Below, one piece after another: positions 16,215 to 24,939 of a stretch of 50,638 bases of DNA (position 1 is the stretch's first letter; every line of letters begins with the position of its first letter). The stretch covers positions 1 through 50,638 of the forward strand of contig NZ_DFQS01000069.1 of NCBI RefSeq assembly GCF_002377905.1, written 5' to 3'. Source of the stretch: Psychrobacter sp. UBA3483 (GTDB lineage Bacteria; Pseudomonadota; Gammaproteobacteria; Pseudomonadales; Moraxellaceae). A program made the translations under genes and the position numbers. The notes under the pieces were generated by a model. It saw only the letters and a list, made by a program, of their open reading frames with translations, made no database searches and was not told the origin of the DNA.

Positions 16215-18788
16215 TTAGCTAGCTAATGACTCAGAGTCTGGATGCGGCTCATGGGTTTCAACGACCGTTAAGATAATACGACTGTCGGCTGAGCCTTTAT
16301 CCGAAGATTTACCGCTAGTTTTATCAAGCTTAATAGCCTCGCCGTCTTGCTCATTGGCTTCTTTGGGCTCTAAGCTTAAATGTACTACTCCGCCGTTTAC
16401 CAAGTCGCCAAACAAAATCATACTTGCGAGTGGTTTTTTAATCTCGTCTTGAATGAGGCGCTGCATAGGACGCGCACCCATTAGGCGATCATAGCCTTTT
16501 TCCGCCAAGTAATCGCGGACTTCATCGTCAATCTCGAGCGTCACTTGCTTATCATCGAGCTGTACTTGTAGCTCAACCAAGAACTTATCGACCACAGAAA
16601 CCACAACCGACGTATCTAAGGCGTTGAACTGAATAATCGCATCCAAACGGTTACGGAATTCAGGGGTAAAGACGCGTTTGAGCGCTTCGGTATTGTCGCG
16701 GCTGTGATCTTGCTGGGTGAAGCCCATCGAAGAGCGGCTAATACTTTCAGCGCCGACGTTAGTGGTCATAATGACGATAACTTGCTTAAAGATAGCCACG
16801 CGGCCGTTGTTATCAGTCAAAGTACCATGATCCATCACTTGTAATAACAAGTTAAAGACATCAGGGTGTGCTTTTTCGATTTCATCAAGTAACAACACGC
16901 AATGCGGATGCTGATTGATTTTTTCAGTCAGCAAACCACCTTGATCATAACCAACATAACCAGGAGGCGCACCAATCAGACGTGACGCCGTATGCGCTTC
17001 CATGTACTCTGACATATCAAAGCGAACCAACTCAACACCCAATAGGTTTGCTAATTGACGCGATACTTCTGTTTTACCAACCCCCGTTGGACCAGCAAAC
17101 ATAAACGAGCCAATTGGTTTATCCGGCGCTTTTAGACCGGCACGCGACAGTTTAATCGCATCCGCCAAGGTTTCAATCGCTTCATCTTGACCAAATACCA
17201 AGTGTTTAAGATCACGATCTAAATGCTCAAGAATGCTCTTATCATCACTTGATACGGATTTGGGCGGAATACGCGCAAGCTTAGCAATGATGGCTTCGAT
17301 ATCAGCAACATCGATTTTTATCGGTGCGCGTTTGCCTTTAGATTTCTTAGACCCATTGGCCTTATCATTGGCTTTTGCCGTATCTGCTTCTTCTTGCATT
17401 TCATTAACACTATCTGTGTCATGGCTACTGTCGTCGTCAAGACTACCATCTAGACCTTCTTCATCCGCATCGATTTGCGCATCAAAGTCTTGTTCTAAGT
17501 TAGCAATAAAGCTTTCTTCAACATCAATATCGTCCAAATCCGCGACGATACCTAAGCGCTTATAAGCACCCGCTTCATCGATGACATCGATGGCTTTATC
17601 GGGTAAAAAGCGCTCGTGAATGTGTTTTGCCGATAATTGCACAGCAGTGACCAAGGCTTCGTCGGTATATTCGACGTTATGAAACTCTTCATAACGCGGT
17701 TTCAACCCACGTAAAATATCGATACTGTCATCGACACTTGGTTCTTTCACATCAATCTTTTGAAAACGACGTGACAAGGCATGGTCTTTTTCGAACACCT
17801 GACGATATTCAGTAAAGGTTGTTGAACCAATACAGCGCAGCTCACCATTGGCAAGCGCTGGTTTGATTAAGTTTGAGACGTCCATATTGCTACTCATTGA
17901 CGAGCCTGCGCCAATAATCATATGAATCTCATCGATAAACAAAATCGCATTAGGCTTTTTCTTTAGCGCATCAAGTAGCGATTTCATGCGTTTTTCAAAA
18001 TCCCCGCGATACTTAGTACCAGCGATTAATGAGCCTATATCTAGGCTATAAATCACGCAGCCGTTGAGTGGCTTCGGTGCTTTATCATTGATAATCAACC
18101 ACGCCAAACCTTCGGCAATCGAGGTCTTACCCACGCCTGGCTCACCCACCAATAGTGGGTTATTTTTACGGCGACGGCATAATACTTGAGCGGCGCGTTC
18201 AATCTCAGGGCCACGACCGATGAGTGGGTCGGTTTTGCCTTCAGCGGCGCGTTGGTTTAAGTTGGTTGCAAATTCAACCAAAGGATCTTTACTGGTTTTT
18301 TCTGACGCACTACGGCGCTCACCAGTCATGGAAGCACGTGGCTCAGATGGCTCGTCCTTGTCTTGACCATGTGATAAATACTGGGTCAGCTCAAGGCGGC
18401 TGATGCCCTGCTTTTTAAGCAAATAAACGGCGTAAGTATCATGCTCAGAAAACATCGATACCAAAATATCAGAACCTTCCACCAAACGCCCGCCACCAAT
18501 AGACTGCACGTGGAAAATAGCACGCTGCAAAATGCGGTCAAAGCTCTGGGTTGGTTGTGGCGATTGTTCAGAATCTGCGTCCACGGTTGGCGTATGCTTA
18601 TTAATATAGGCTTCTAGCTCACTACGCAACGCTGACACATTGGCATTGCAAGCAGTCAACGTATTGGCAGCATTGGTATTTTCTAATAACGCCAATAGGA
18701 GATGTTCAACAGTGAGATACTCATGCGATTTTTGGCGCGCAAGTGTCATTGCTAAACGCAAAGAAACTTCAAGATGACGACTTAACAT
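16215..18788 (-). CDS. clpA: ClpA, ATP-dependent unfoldase of the ClpAP protease
   Basis: An 857-residue protein that unfolds substrates and feeds them to ClpP. Order: a Clp N-domain (MLSRHLEVSLRLAMTLA; TVEHLLLALLEN), D1 AAA+ with Walker A GEPGVGKTS at about 215 and Walker B LFIDEIHMI, D2 AAA+ with Walker A GPTGVGKTE at about 566 and Walker B LLLDEIEKAH, and the C-terminal D2-small domain (GARPMQRLIQDEIKKPLA). Between D1 and D2, about residues 415-488, is an acidic and Ser/Lys-rich stretch (DADEEGLDGSLDDDSS, KKSKGKRAPIKID) that E. coli ClpA (758 residues) lacks. The C-terminus is extended by about 50 charged residues. The ClpP-docking loop reads SSMGFTQQD, with MGF in place of the common IGL or IGF. 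clpS lies upstream on the same strand. Confidence 0.97.
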   Translation of the reverse strand: MLSRHLEVSLRLAMTLARQKSHEYLTVEHLLLALLENTNAANTLTACNANVSALRSELEAYINKHTPTVDADSEQSPQPTQSFDRILQRAIFHVQSIGGGRLVEGSDILVSMFSEHDTYAVYLLKKQGISRLELTQYLSHGQDKDEPSEPRASMTGERRSASEKTSKDPLVEFATNLNQRAAEGKTDPLIGRGPEIERAAQVLCRRRKNNPLLVGEPGVGKTSIAEGLAWLIINDKAPKPLNGCVIYSLDIGSLIAGTKYRGDFEKRMKSLLDALKKKPNAILFIDEIHMIIGAGSSMSSNMDVSNLIKPALANGELRCIGSTTFTEYRQVFEKDHALSRRFQKIDVKEPSVDDSIDILRGLKPRYEEFHNVEYTDEALVTAVQLSAKHIHERFLPDKAIDVIDEAGAYKRLGIVADLDDIDVEESFIANLEQDFDAQIDADEEGLDGSLDDDSSHDTDSVNEMQEEADTAKANDKANGSKKSKGKRAPIKIDVADIEAIIAKLARIPPKSVSSDDKSILEHLDRDLKHLVFGQDEAIETLADAIKLSRAGLKAPDKPIGSFMFAGPTGVGKTEVSRQLANLLGVELVRFDMSEYMEAHTASRLIGAPPGYVGYDQGGLLTEKINQHPHCVLLLDEIEKAHPDVFNLLLQVMDHGTLTDNNGRVAIFKQVIVIMTTNVGAESISRSSMGFTQQDHSRDNTEALKRVFTPEFRNRLDAIIQFNALDTSVVVSVVDKFLVELQVQLDDKQVTLEIDDEVRDYLAEKGYDRLMGARPMQRLIQDEIKKPLASMILFGDLVNGGVVHLSLEPKEANEQDGEAIKLDKTSGKSSDKGSADSRIILTVVETHEPHPDSESLAS

Positions 18789-19209
18789 AAGGACTTCCTA
18801 CGGTTGTACCTATCTTATTATTGATAGCTTTATGAATGAGTTAGTAACTAAATCAGGGCGATAGATAGATTGTTCAAGGGCAATGTTGGGATTATTAACA
18901 GACATTACTGCATATTATTGAATGATGTCTTCCATGGCTTGAGTACTATTTGCGTCTTACCTTTATCTCAACATGATACTTAAACATAGTCAATCTTTTA
19001 ACGCTGACTAAAATGTATCGAAGTGTCCACTAGACCTTTATTGCGCAGTATTTATTATGCAGTATTAAAGTGACAAATAGGCAATAAAGCGCTTCGAGCG
19101 GCTATTTTTAAAATTCACGGTTGAATATAACAGAGATAAAAGGTGTTAAAACGATATGAAAAAATGTGGGGTTTACTACGGTTAAGTGTACAAGGGTATA
19201 CTTTAATAT

Positions 19210-19386
19210 ATGGGCGATATGAAAGAAAAATCAAGTAGTAAATGCAAGGCTACAAAGATTTATAAGAGAAAATTAAAGTACTTAAATAAATTTAACGATG
19301 AGGGAATCAAGTCAATCAACAGGCTAGCGCAAACCAGTAAAGCACTCAGCAGGTTTGCGCTACAGCAGAGTCCTTGTAATAAATAA
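19210..19386 (+). CDS. Possible small basic protein, 58 residues, unknown
   Basis: A plus-strand frame of 58 codons from ATG 19210 (alternative ATG 19219), antisense in orientation to its clpA and clpS neighbours. The peptide starts MGDMKEKSSSKCKATKIYKR, is rich in Lys and Arg and poor in acidic residues, and ends ALQQSPCNK. No membrane segment or known motif is seen. A sequence resembling a -10 box (TATACT at 19197-19202) lies immediately before it, with AAGGG slightly upstream, but that spacing is too long for a good ribosome-binding site. The last third overlaps a perfect inverted repeat, so the stretch may instead be an RNA structure. I do not recognise a family, and it may not be a gene. 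Confidence 0.3.
   Translation: MGDMKEKSSSKCKATKIYKRKLKYLNKFNDEGIKSINRLAQTSKALSRFALQQSPCNK
19325..19362. repeat. 11-bp perfect inverted repeat (hairpin) between clpS and clpA
   Basis: TAGCGCAAACC at 19325-19335 pairs perfectly with GGTTTGCGCTA at 19352-19362 across a 16-base loop. It is about 100 bases downstream of clpS on the clpS strand. No T-run follows on either strand, so it is not a standard terminator. It could stabilise the clpS mRNA end or belong to a small RNA. Confidence 0.6.
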
Positions 19387-19459
19387 AAAGGTAAAAAATA
19401 GAGAAGTGAGTAGAATCAACCGAAAGTAGAGAAAACTTAAGACAAAATAGGCTAAAAAA

Positions 19460-19867
19460 TTATTCGCCCTGATGGGGCTCGATTTGAGTCAATAAAGGAT
19501 AACCTTCACGGTGCGCCAAGCTATTGACTTTTTTGGCTTTGGTTTCAGCGATGTCTTTTGGATAAATACCCGCAATGCCTTTGCTGCTATTGTGAATGGT
19601 CAGCATAATTTCAACCGCTGTATCCATACTATGACGAAACTCTGATTGTAGCACATAGACGACAAACTCCATCGGCGTGTAGTTATCGTTATACATGACC
19701 ACTGCATACATCGGCGGTTTTGCCACTTCCGGCTCTGCTACCAATACATCGGCTTGCGGTGAAGTTTCACCTTCGGTATCGCCATCTTGCGCCAGACGCG
19801 GCGGCGTATTTGGGAAATGCCAATCCGCAACGGTTGGCGTTGAATGTAATATCGTTTGTTTTATCAT
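19460..19867 (-). CDS. clpS: ClpS, N-end-rule adaptor for ClpA
   Basis: A 135-residue protein. ClpS binds N-degron substrates and passes them to ClpAP through the ClpA N-domain. The core matches the family: PMYAVVMYNDNYTPMEFVVY, with the Asn-Asp and Met-Glu region of the N-degron pocket, followed by MLTIHNSSKGIAGIY and DIAETKAKKVNSLA. About 50 residues rich in Glu/Pro/Thr precede the core, longer than E. coli ClpS (106 residues in all). ATG 19867 is preferred; the frame extends upstream to 19948 with a hydrophobic stretch that would be unexpected in ClpS. There is no strong ribosome-binding site at either start. Confidence 0.93.
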   Translation of the reverse strand: MIKQTILHSTPTVADWHFPNTPPRLAQDGDTEGETSPQADVLVAEPEVAKPPMYAVVMYNDNYTPMEFVVYVLQSEFRHSMDTAVEIMLTIHNSSKGIAGIYPKDIAETKAKKVNSLAHREGYPLLTQIEPHQGE

Positions 19868-20029
19868 AATTAGAGTACAAATTAATAGCGATGCTGTAAC
19901 AGCATAAAAGAGGATTAAAAAGGATTGGCAGACCTGTCTATATATCACTAAGCATAAGACACGAAAGTATTAACACATTAAAAATTTAAAGTTCAATAAA
20001 AAATAAACTCTCCATCGAATATCAAAAGC

Positions 20030-20929
20030 TTAAGGCTCAATGGGACTTTCATCAACTTCTGGTAAGTCCAATAATGATAGCGGCATGCTATCAACCTTAT
20101 CTCCAAGCTTCCAGTCGTATAATTGCTCTACTTCCTGCCCACCAGCATTTAAGCTTAGTTTAACCTGCAAAGGTTTAAAGCCTGTTGGCATCATAAAGCG
20201 GCCACGAATACGTGTTATGCCATCGATGGTATAACTTGCCGGCTCAAGCGGCACTTCTACAAAGTCATTGTCATTCAGCAAGGTCAAAGTAGGTTTTAAG
20301 CGCTTAGCTTTGCCGTCGCTGGCAAGCATAGCCACATCAAAGCCGTACTCAAAAGCGTTTTCAGGTAATGGTTTTATTTTTGCCCCGAGTATTTGTAAAG
20401 GCATACCACCTTGTTCACTAACAAGCTCGGCATATATCTCATTAAGCTGGGCTAGTTGTTTATTTTCAACCATCAATTCCTGTTGATTTTCACGTAGCTC
20501 TTCTAAATTTGCCAAACTTATTTCTAACTCTTGCTTAGCAGTAGCTGCTTCATTGGTCGCAATTTTGCTGCTAAGGCGTAAATCCTTTAGCTCTTGCGTG
20601 GCTTCTTTACTGGTAATCACCGCTTGCTGAGTTTCTGCTTGCATCGAATAATAGCCGCGCTGATAGCCAAGTTTATGGCCAAATGCGAGTCCGACCCCAG
20701 CTGTTACCAATACCGCCACCACAAATAATGCTAATACTAAGGTAGAAGCGCCTCGTTGCTTATTCTTAATAAGCGAGTTGCTAATAATAGGGCTATTTAT
20801 CAGCGCATGACTCTGATGGTAATGAGAATAAGAGAGATGCGAATCGTGCCCCACATCATAGGAAACAGAGTCTTGGCACGATACTCGTGCAGGCTGTTGG
20901 CAAAGGCGTGGTGCACTCTTCAAACGCAT
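20030..20929 (-). CDS. Membrane-anchored coiled-coil protein, possibly DUF6776-like
   Basis: A 299-residue protein of unknown function. Residues 1-58 are polar. A single transmembrane helix follows (TLVLALFVVAVLVTAGVGLA, about 62-81), then a coiled coil of about 80 residues (EATQELKDLRLSSKIATNEA through ENQQELMVENKQLAQLNEIY), and a C-terminal beta-rich region with VPLEPASYTIDGITRIRGRF and a Glu/Asp-rich tail. It is therefore likely anchored in the inner membrane with the coiled coil and beta domain in the periplasm. It follows argC by 103 bases on the same strand. Similar membrane proteins of the DUF6776 type occur beside argC in Pseudomonas as I recall, but I cannot confirm homology. Confidence 0.75.
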   Translation of the reverse strand: MRLKSAPRLCQQPARVSCQDSVSYDVGHDSHLSYSHYHQSHALINSPIISNSLIKNKQRGASTLVLALFVVAVLVTAGVGLAFGHKLGYQRGYYSMQAETQQAVITSKEATQELKDLRLSSKIATNEAATAKQELEISLANLEELRENQQELMVENKQLAQLNEIYAELVSEQGGMPLQILGAKIKPLPENAFEYGFDVAMLASDGKAKRLKPTLTLLNDNDFVEVPLEPASYTIDGITRIRGRFMMPTGFKPLQVKLSLNAGGQEVEQLYDWKLGDKVDSMPLSLLDLPEVDESPIEP

Positions 20930-21032
20930 TTAGACGATATCTCTTAACAGTAAAGGCAGGTTATTATAGCGGAATTTATAATCAATACCTAGCACCATAA
21001 ATATGAGGGATTTGTTAATGGCTAGACATCTG

Positions 21033-22100
21033 TTAAGGAACGATAGGGGCAAAGTCTAAGCCCATCGATTCATCGAAACCAAACATCACATTCATATTTT
21101 GTACTGCTTGCCCAGCGGCACCTTTCACCAAATTGTCCTGAACGACAATCACCGTCAGCTCAGCACGCGCATTGTCTTGGTGAATACCAATACGCAAACG
21201 ATTACTGGCTCGCACGCTGCGCGTATCAGGATAAAGCCCCTTTGGCATCACATCGATAAACGGCTCTGCCGCATAGCTTGTCTCAAACACTTGCTGCCAA
21301 TCGATAGCAGCACCTGCTTCGGTAAGCTCTAAATGAATAGAGCTAAGCATGCCGCGTATCATTGGTACCAGATGCGGTAAAAAACGGATACGATGGTCAA
21401 ACTGGCTCTCTAACAATTGAGCAACGCCCTGCTCAATCTCTGGTAAATGCCGATGACCTTCAACGCTATAAGCTTTGAAATTATCGGTGGTTTCCGCATA
21501 GTTAAGCGCAAGCTTCGCTTGCCGACCCGCACCGGAGACACCAGATTTTGCATCGATAACGATACGTGACTCAACCAGCCTTTGGGCTTGCTGGTTTTGC
21601 GCATCGATAATAGGCTTTAAGCCCAAAATAGCGGTGGTTGGATAGCAACCAGGGTTGCCAACGACCAACGCATCGGCCAATTTTTCGCGGTTAACTTCAG
21701 GTAAGCCATAAACGGCCGACTTAAGTAAGTCAGGACAAGCATGTGCTTGCTGATACCAGTGCTCAAAATCTGCTAATGACTGCAAGCGAAAATCCGCCGC
21801 CAAATCAATAACCTTGACGCCCGCTGCCGTTAATGCCTCAGCTTGCTTCATCGCCACGCCATGTGGGGTGGCAAAAAACACCACGTCGCATTTTTGTAAG
21901 GTAGCAAGTGTCTCATCGCCCAAATCACTAAAAACGATATCTGAGATACCGCGTAAACTTGGGAATACCTCATCAGCGCGGGTGCCAGCTTCGCTACGCG
22001 AGGTTAGCAAATCAATAGACACTTCAGGATGAGCAGATAATAAGCGAATCAGCTCAATACCTGTATAGCCTGTGCCGCCGACAATCGCTGCTGAAATCAT
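21033..22100 (-). CDS. argC: N-acetyl-gamma-glutamyl-phosphate reductase
   Basis: A 355-residue NADPH-dependent enzyme of arginine synthesis that reduces N-acetylglutamyl phosphate to the semialdehyde. The Rossmann motif GGTGYTGIELIRLL is at the N-terminus. The catalytic Cys is in VVGNPGCYPTT (about residue 152). LPEVNREKL, VSGAGRQAK, EGHRHLPEI and LVPMIRGMLSSIH match the catalytic domain. AAGGA precedes the start with good spacing. Length and motifs are normal. The neighbours (DUF-type membrane protein, hemE) are not arginine genes, and scattered arg genes are usual in this group. Confidence 0.97.
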   Translation of the reverse strand: MISAAIVGGTGYTGIELIRLLSAHPEVSIDLLTSRSEAGTRADEVFPSLRGISDIVFSDLGDETLATLQKCDVVFFATPHGVAMKQAEALTAAGVKVIDLAADFRLQSLADFEHWYQQAHACPDLLKSAVYGLPEVNREKLADALVVGNPGCYPTTAILGLKPIIDAQNQQAQRLVESRIVIDAKSGVSGAGRQAKLALNYAETTDNFKAYSVEGHRHLPEIEQGVAQLLESQFDHRIRFLPHLVPMIRGMLSSIHLELTEAGAAIDWQQVFETSYAAEPFIDVMPKGLYPDTRSVRASNRLRIGIHQDNARAELTVIVVQDNLVKGAAGQAVQNMNVMFGFDESMGLDFAPIVP

Positions 22101-22265
22101 AAGATATTCCTTTTTCTTTTAATGCGTAAATGCTTAGATAGCTATAAGGCCTACATCAAAGTTAAACCTTATAGCTGCTAAATATAAGCGCTATTACTAG
22201 TGCTGTCTAAATTAGCAATGTTCATACAAACAATGCTAAGCGATTATTTTTAATAATTAACGGCT

Positions 22266-23402
22266 TTAGATTTTATAGTCATGTACCGCATCGATAAAGA
22301 CTTTGGCATTATCAGGGTTGACCCACTGGGTAATACCATGACCTAAGTTTGCCACATAGCCGGTTTTTTCGCCACTGGCGTAAGCGCTATCGAGCATGGC
22401 GTTGACTTCAGCACGGATGGTCGCAGGCGAGCCGTACAAGGTTGCGGGGTCTAAATTACCCTGAATGGCTTTGCTACTTTGTAGTTTTTTATGTTGCTTG
22501 GTCAATTGGCGCTGACTTTCTGTCAATACTTGACGGGCGCGATCAATAGGCATCGTCCAGTCTAAACCTAGCGCATCGGCCTCACTATCCGCTTGCACAT
22601 CAAGCCACAACCCACCGCCTTTAGTAAATAGCACGACTGGGATTTCTGGATGACGTATCTTTAGCTCAGTGACAATACGCTTATTATAGGCATGCGAGAA
22701 ATTCACAAACTGACGATGACCAAGCGCCCCGCCCCAGCTGTCAAATATCTGCAATATTTGTGCGCCAGCAACCACTTGCGCATCCAAATAATCAATCACT
22801 GACGTTGCCAATTTATCTAACAATTGATGTAAAAATTCAGGATTGCTATATAAAAAACCTTTGGTATAGCGGTAATCTTTTGAGCTGCCGCCTTCAATCA
22901 TGTAAGTCGCTAGCGTCCAAGGACTGCCAGAGAAGCCGAATAACGGTACTTGTCCGTTTAGTGCTTTACGAATACTTGTCACCGCGCGCATGACATAATC
23001 AAGCGAGTCATTCATATTAAGCACGGGTAATCGGTCTAAATCCGCTTGCGTACGAATCGGATGCTTAAACTTCGGACCCTCGCCTGTTTCAAAATATAGT
23101 CCTAGCCCCATGGCATCAGGAATGGTCAAAATATCACTGAATAAAATCGCGGCGTCCAAGTCATAACGACGCAGCGGCTGCAAGGTCACTTCGGTCGCAC
23201 GCGCCGTATCTTTACATAGACTCATAAAATCACCAGCTTCGGCGCGGGTGGCTTTATATTCTGGTAAATAACGGCCGGCTTGACGCATCATCCATACGGG
23301 CGTGGTATCTATGGGCTCAAAGCGGAGTGCTCGTAGCAATCTATCGTTTTTTAAAGGCGCAAAGTTCTGCTCAAGCGCATTGTTACTGTCTGAAGCACTC
23401 AT
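22266..23402 (-). CDS. hemE: Uroporphyrinogen decarboxylase
   Basis: About 378 residues. It removes four carboxyl groups from uroporphyrinogen III to give coproporphyrinogen III in haem synthesis. N-terminal signature PVWMMRQAGRYLPEY (the MRQAGRYLPEY motif that binds substrate carboxylates), then AAILFSDILTIPDAMG with the catalytic Asp, GFSGSPWTLATYMIEGG, LQIFDSWGGAL and the C-terminal VNLGHGI-like NLGHGITQWV. ATG 23402 is chosen because GGAGAG lies six bases upstream. It is slightly longer than E. coli HemE (354), owing to an N-terminal tail and a Gln/Lys-rich insert around the region RQLTKQHKKLQSSKA. Confidence 0.97.
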   Translation of the reverse strand: MSASDSNNALEQNFAPLKNDRLLRALRFEPIDTTPVWMMRQAGRYLPEYKATRAEAGDFMSLCKDTARATEVTLQPLRRYDLDAAILFSDILTIPDAMGLGLYFETGEGPKFKHPIRTQADLDRLPVLNMNDSLDYVMRAVTSIRKALNGQVPLFGFSGSPWTLATYMIEGGSSKDYRYTKGFLYSNPEFLHQLLDKLATSVIDYLDAQVVAGAQILQIFDSWGGALGHRQFVNFSHAYNKRIVTELKIRHPEIPVVLFTKGGGLWLDVQADSEADALGLDWTMPIDRARQVLTESQRQLTKQHKKLQSSKAIQGNLDPATLYGSPATIRAEVNAMLDSAYASGEKTGYVANLGHGITQWVNPDNAKVFIDAVHDYKI

Positions 23403-23624
23403 GTACAACTCTCCAAAATAGCCCTGTATTCAATAAAATAAATAACAGGGCTAGCTAAAATAAGTGAAAGAAAAGGTTAATAAACGCTTATAAGGCATAG
23501 ACTTATCATGCCTCAAAAAAGACATTTAACGATAAAAACTCTATCGTCATGCGATAACGGCCTGCTACGTTAAATGCCATTAACTATTAAGCTTTGACAA
23601 CACCTACCGATTAAATGGGTACAA

Positions 23625-24797
23625 CTACACGGTTAACGCTAAATTGTCGCGATGTACCATGACTACGCGCTCTTCTTTGTTACCAAGAATTCTATCAAAC
23701 TGCTCTGTACGCTCGCGAGCCACACGGCAGGCGTCACGCGATGAGAAGTTTACTTGACCAACAGCGATACGCTCGCCCGTGTCTTGATTGACAATTTCAA
23801 CCACATCCCCTTCATCAAAATCACCGCGGACTTCGACGACGCCAACTGGTAATAAGCTCTTGTGATGTTCGACAACCGCTTTTGCAGCTCCAGCATCCAC
23901 AATAAGCGTACCTGACATGCGCAAATGCGCCGCTAGCCACTGTTTACGAGCTATGATTTTATCTTCGTCATTAGTGGTTAATAACGTACCAACGGCTTCG
24001 CCAGAAACCACGCGCGTAATGACATCGTCGATAGCGCCGCTCACGATAACTGTTGGACAACCGCCCATGGCAGCCAAGCGTCCAGCACGGATTTTCGTCA
24101 GCATACCACCGCGACCAAGTTTGCCGCCGTCACCGGCGATATCGAATAAATAATCGGCCATCGCACGCTCTTGGCGAATCATTTTGGCATTCGGGTTATT
24201 ACGCGGATTATCAGTAAAGACGCCTTCTTGATCGGTTAAGATAATGTATAAATCGGCATTGACCATCGCCGCTGCCATCGCGCCTAAGGTGTCATTATCG
24301 CCGAATTTAATCTCATCAATGGTAATGGTATCGTTTTCATTAATCACGGGCAGTACGCGCCATTCTAATAACTGCGTCAATGCTCCCGTGGTATTTAAAT
24401 AGCGACTACGATTAGACAAATCATCATGAGTTAATAATAGTTGCGAGCTTTGAATACCATGCTGAATTAGTGCTGACCACCAGGTTTCAATCAAGCCCAT
24501 CTGCCCGATGGACGCACAAGCTTGTAGCGCCGCCAGTTTTCTTGGGCGCTCGTCCAGATTCATCCGTACCACGCCTTCAGCGACAGCACCTGATGACACA
24601 AGTAATACTTCCACGCCTTGCTTATGCAGTTTGGCAATCTGCTTTGCCCATTCGTAAATGGCAGTTCGATCAAGCCCTCGTCCATTATTGGTTAATAGCG
24701 ATGAGCCAATCTTGACAATAACGCGCCGAATATCAAAGTTGCGAGCTTGCTTAACAAACCTTGCTTCTTCTGTCGTGTTCTCTATGTCAACTGCCAT
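23625..24797 (-). CDS. proB: Glutamate 5-kinase
   Basis: A 390-residue protein that phosphorylates glutamate in the first step of proline synthesis. The amino-acid-kinase domain begins VIVKIGSSLLTNNGRG and includes LLVSSGAVAEG, INENDTITIDEIKFGDND, LTDQEGVFTDNPR and GRGGMLTKIRAGRLA. A C-terminal PUA domain (about residues 285-380, with GALIVD-type strand GTLIVDAGAAKAVVEH and VEVRGDFDEGDVVEIV) is present, as in E. coli. The Shine-Dalgarno site AGGAG is well placed. obgE precedes it on the same strand by 142 bases, an arrangement (obgE-proB) common in gammaproteobacteria. Confidence 0.97.
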   Translation of the reverse strand: MAVDIENTTEEARFVKQARNFDIRRVIVKIGSSLLTNNGRGLDRTAIYEWAKQIAKLHKQGVEVLLVSSGAVAEGVVRMNLDERPRKLAALQACASIGQMGLIETWWSALIQHGIQSSQLLLTHDDLSNRSRYLNTTGALTQLLEWRVLPVINENDTITIDEIKFGDNDTLGAMAAAMVNADLYIILTDQEGVFTDNPRNNPNAKMIRQERAMADYLFDIAGDGGKLGRGGMLTKIRAGRLAAMGGCPTVIVSGAIDDVITRVVSGEAVGTLLTTNDEDKIIARKQWLAAHLRMSGTLIVDAGAAKAVVEHHKSLLPVGVVEVRGDFDEGDVVEIVNQDTGERIAVGQVNFSSRDACRVARERTEQFDRILGNKEERVVMVHRDNLALTV

Positions 24798-24939
24798 ATA
24801 AACTCCTGTTACTAGGGTAAATGAATTATGTGGATTATATTAAAAACTGTACGCACACCTATTTAAAAAACGAAACATTAATTTTTGCCAATTTAACCCT
24901 AAATATATTTAAAGTCAGATACATTTAAGCGCAGATATA

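Larger units (their letters stand above)
18789..19459. other. Long clpS-clpA intergenic region
   Basis: This 671-base AT-rich spacer separates clpS from clpA, which are close neighbours in many gammaproteobacteria. It should contain the clpA promoter. On the plus strand it holds a 58-codon basic open frame and an 11-bp inverted repeat (listed separately), plus a nine-codon frame at 19156 (MKKCGVYYG) preceded by AAAGGTG. Nothing else recognisable was found. Confidence 0.4.

Noticed and set aside
19156..19185. Nine-codon leader-peptide-like frame (MKKCGVYYG) upstream of the 58-codon frame
   Set aside because: Too short to support. There is no attenuator hairpin or T-run linked to it, so I mention it only in the region entry.
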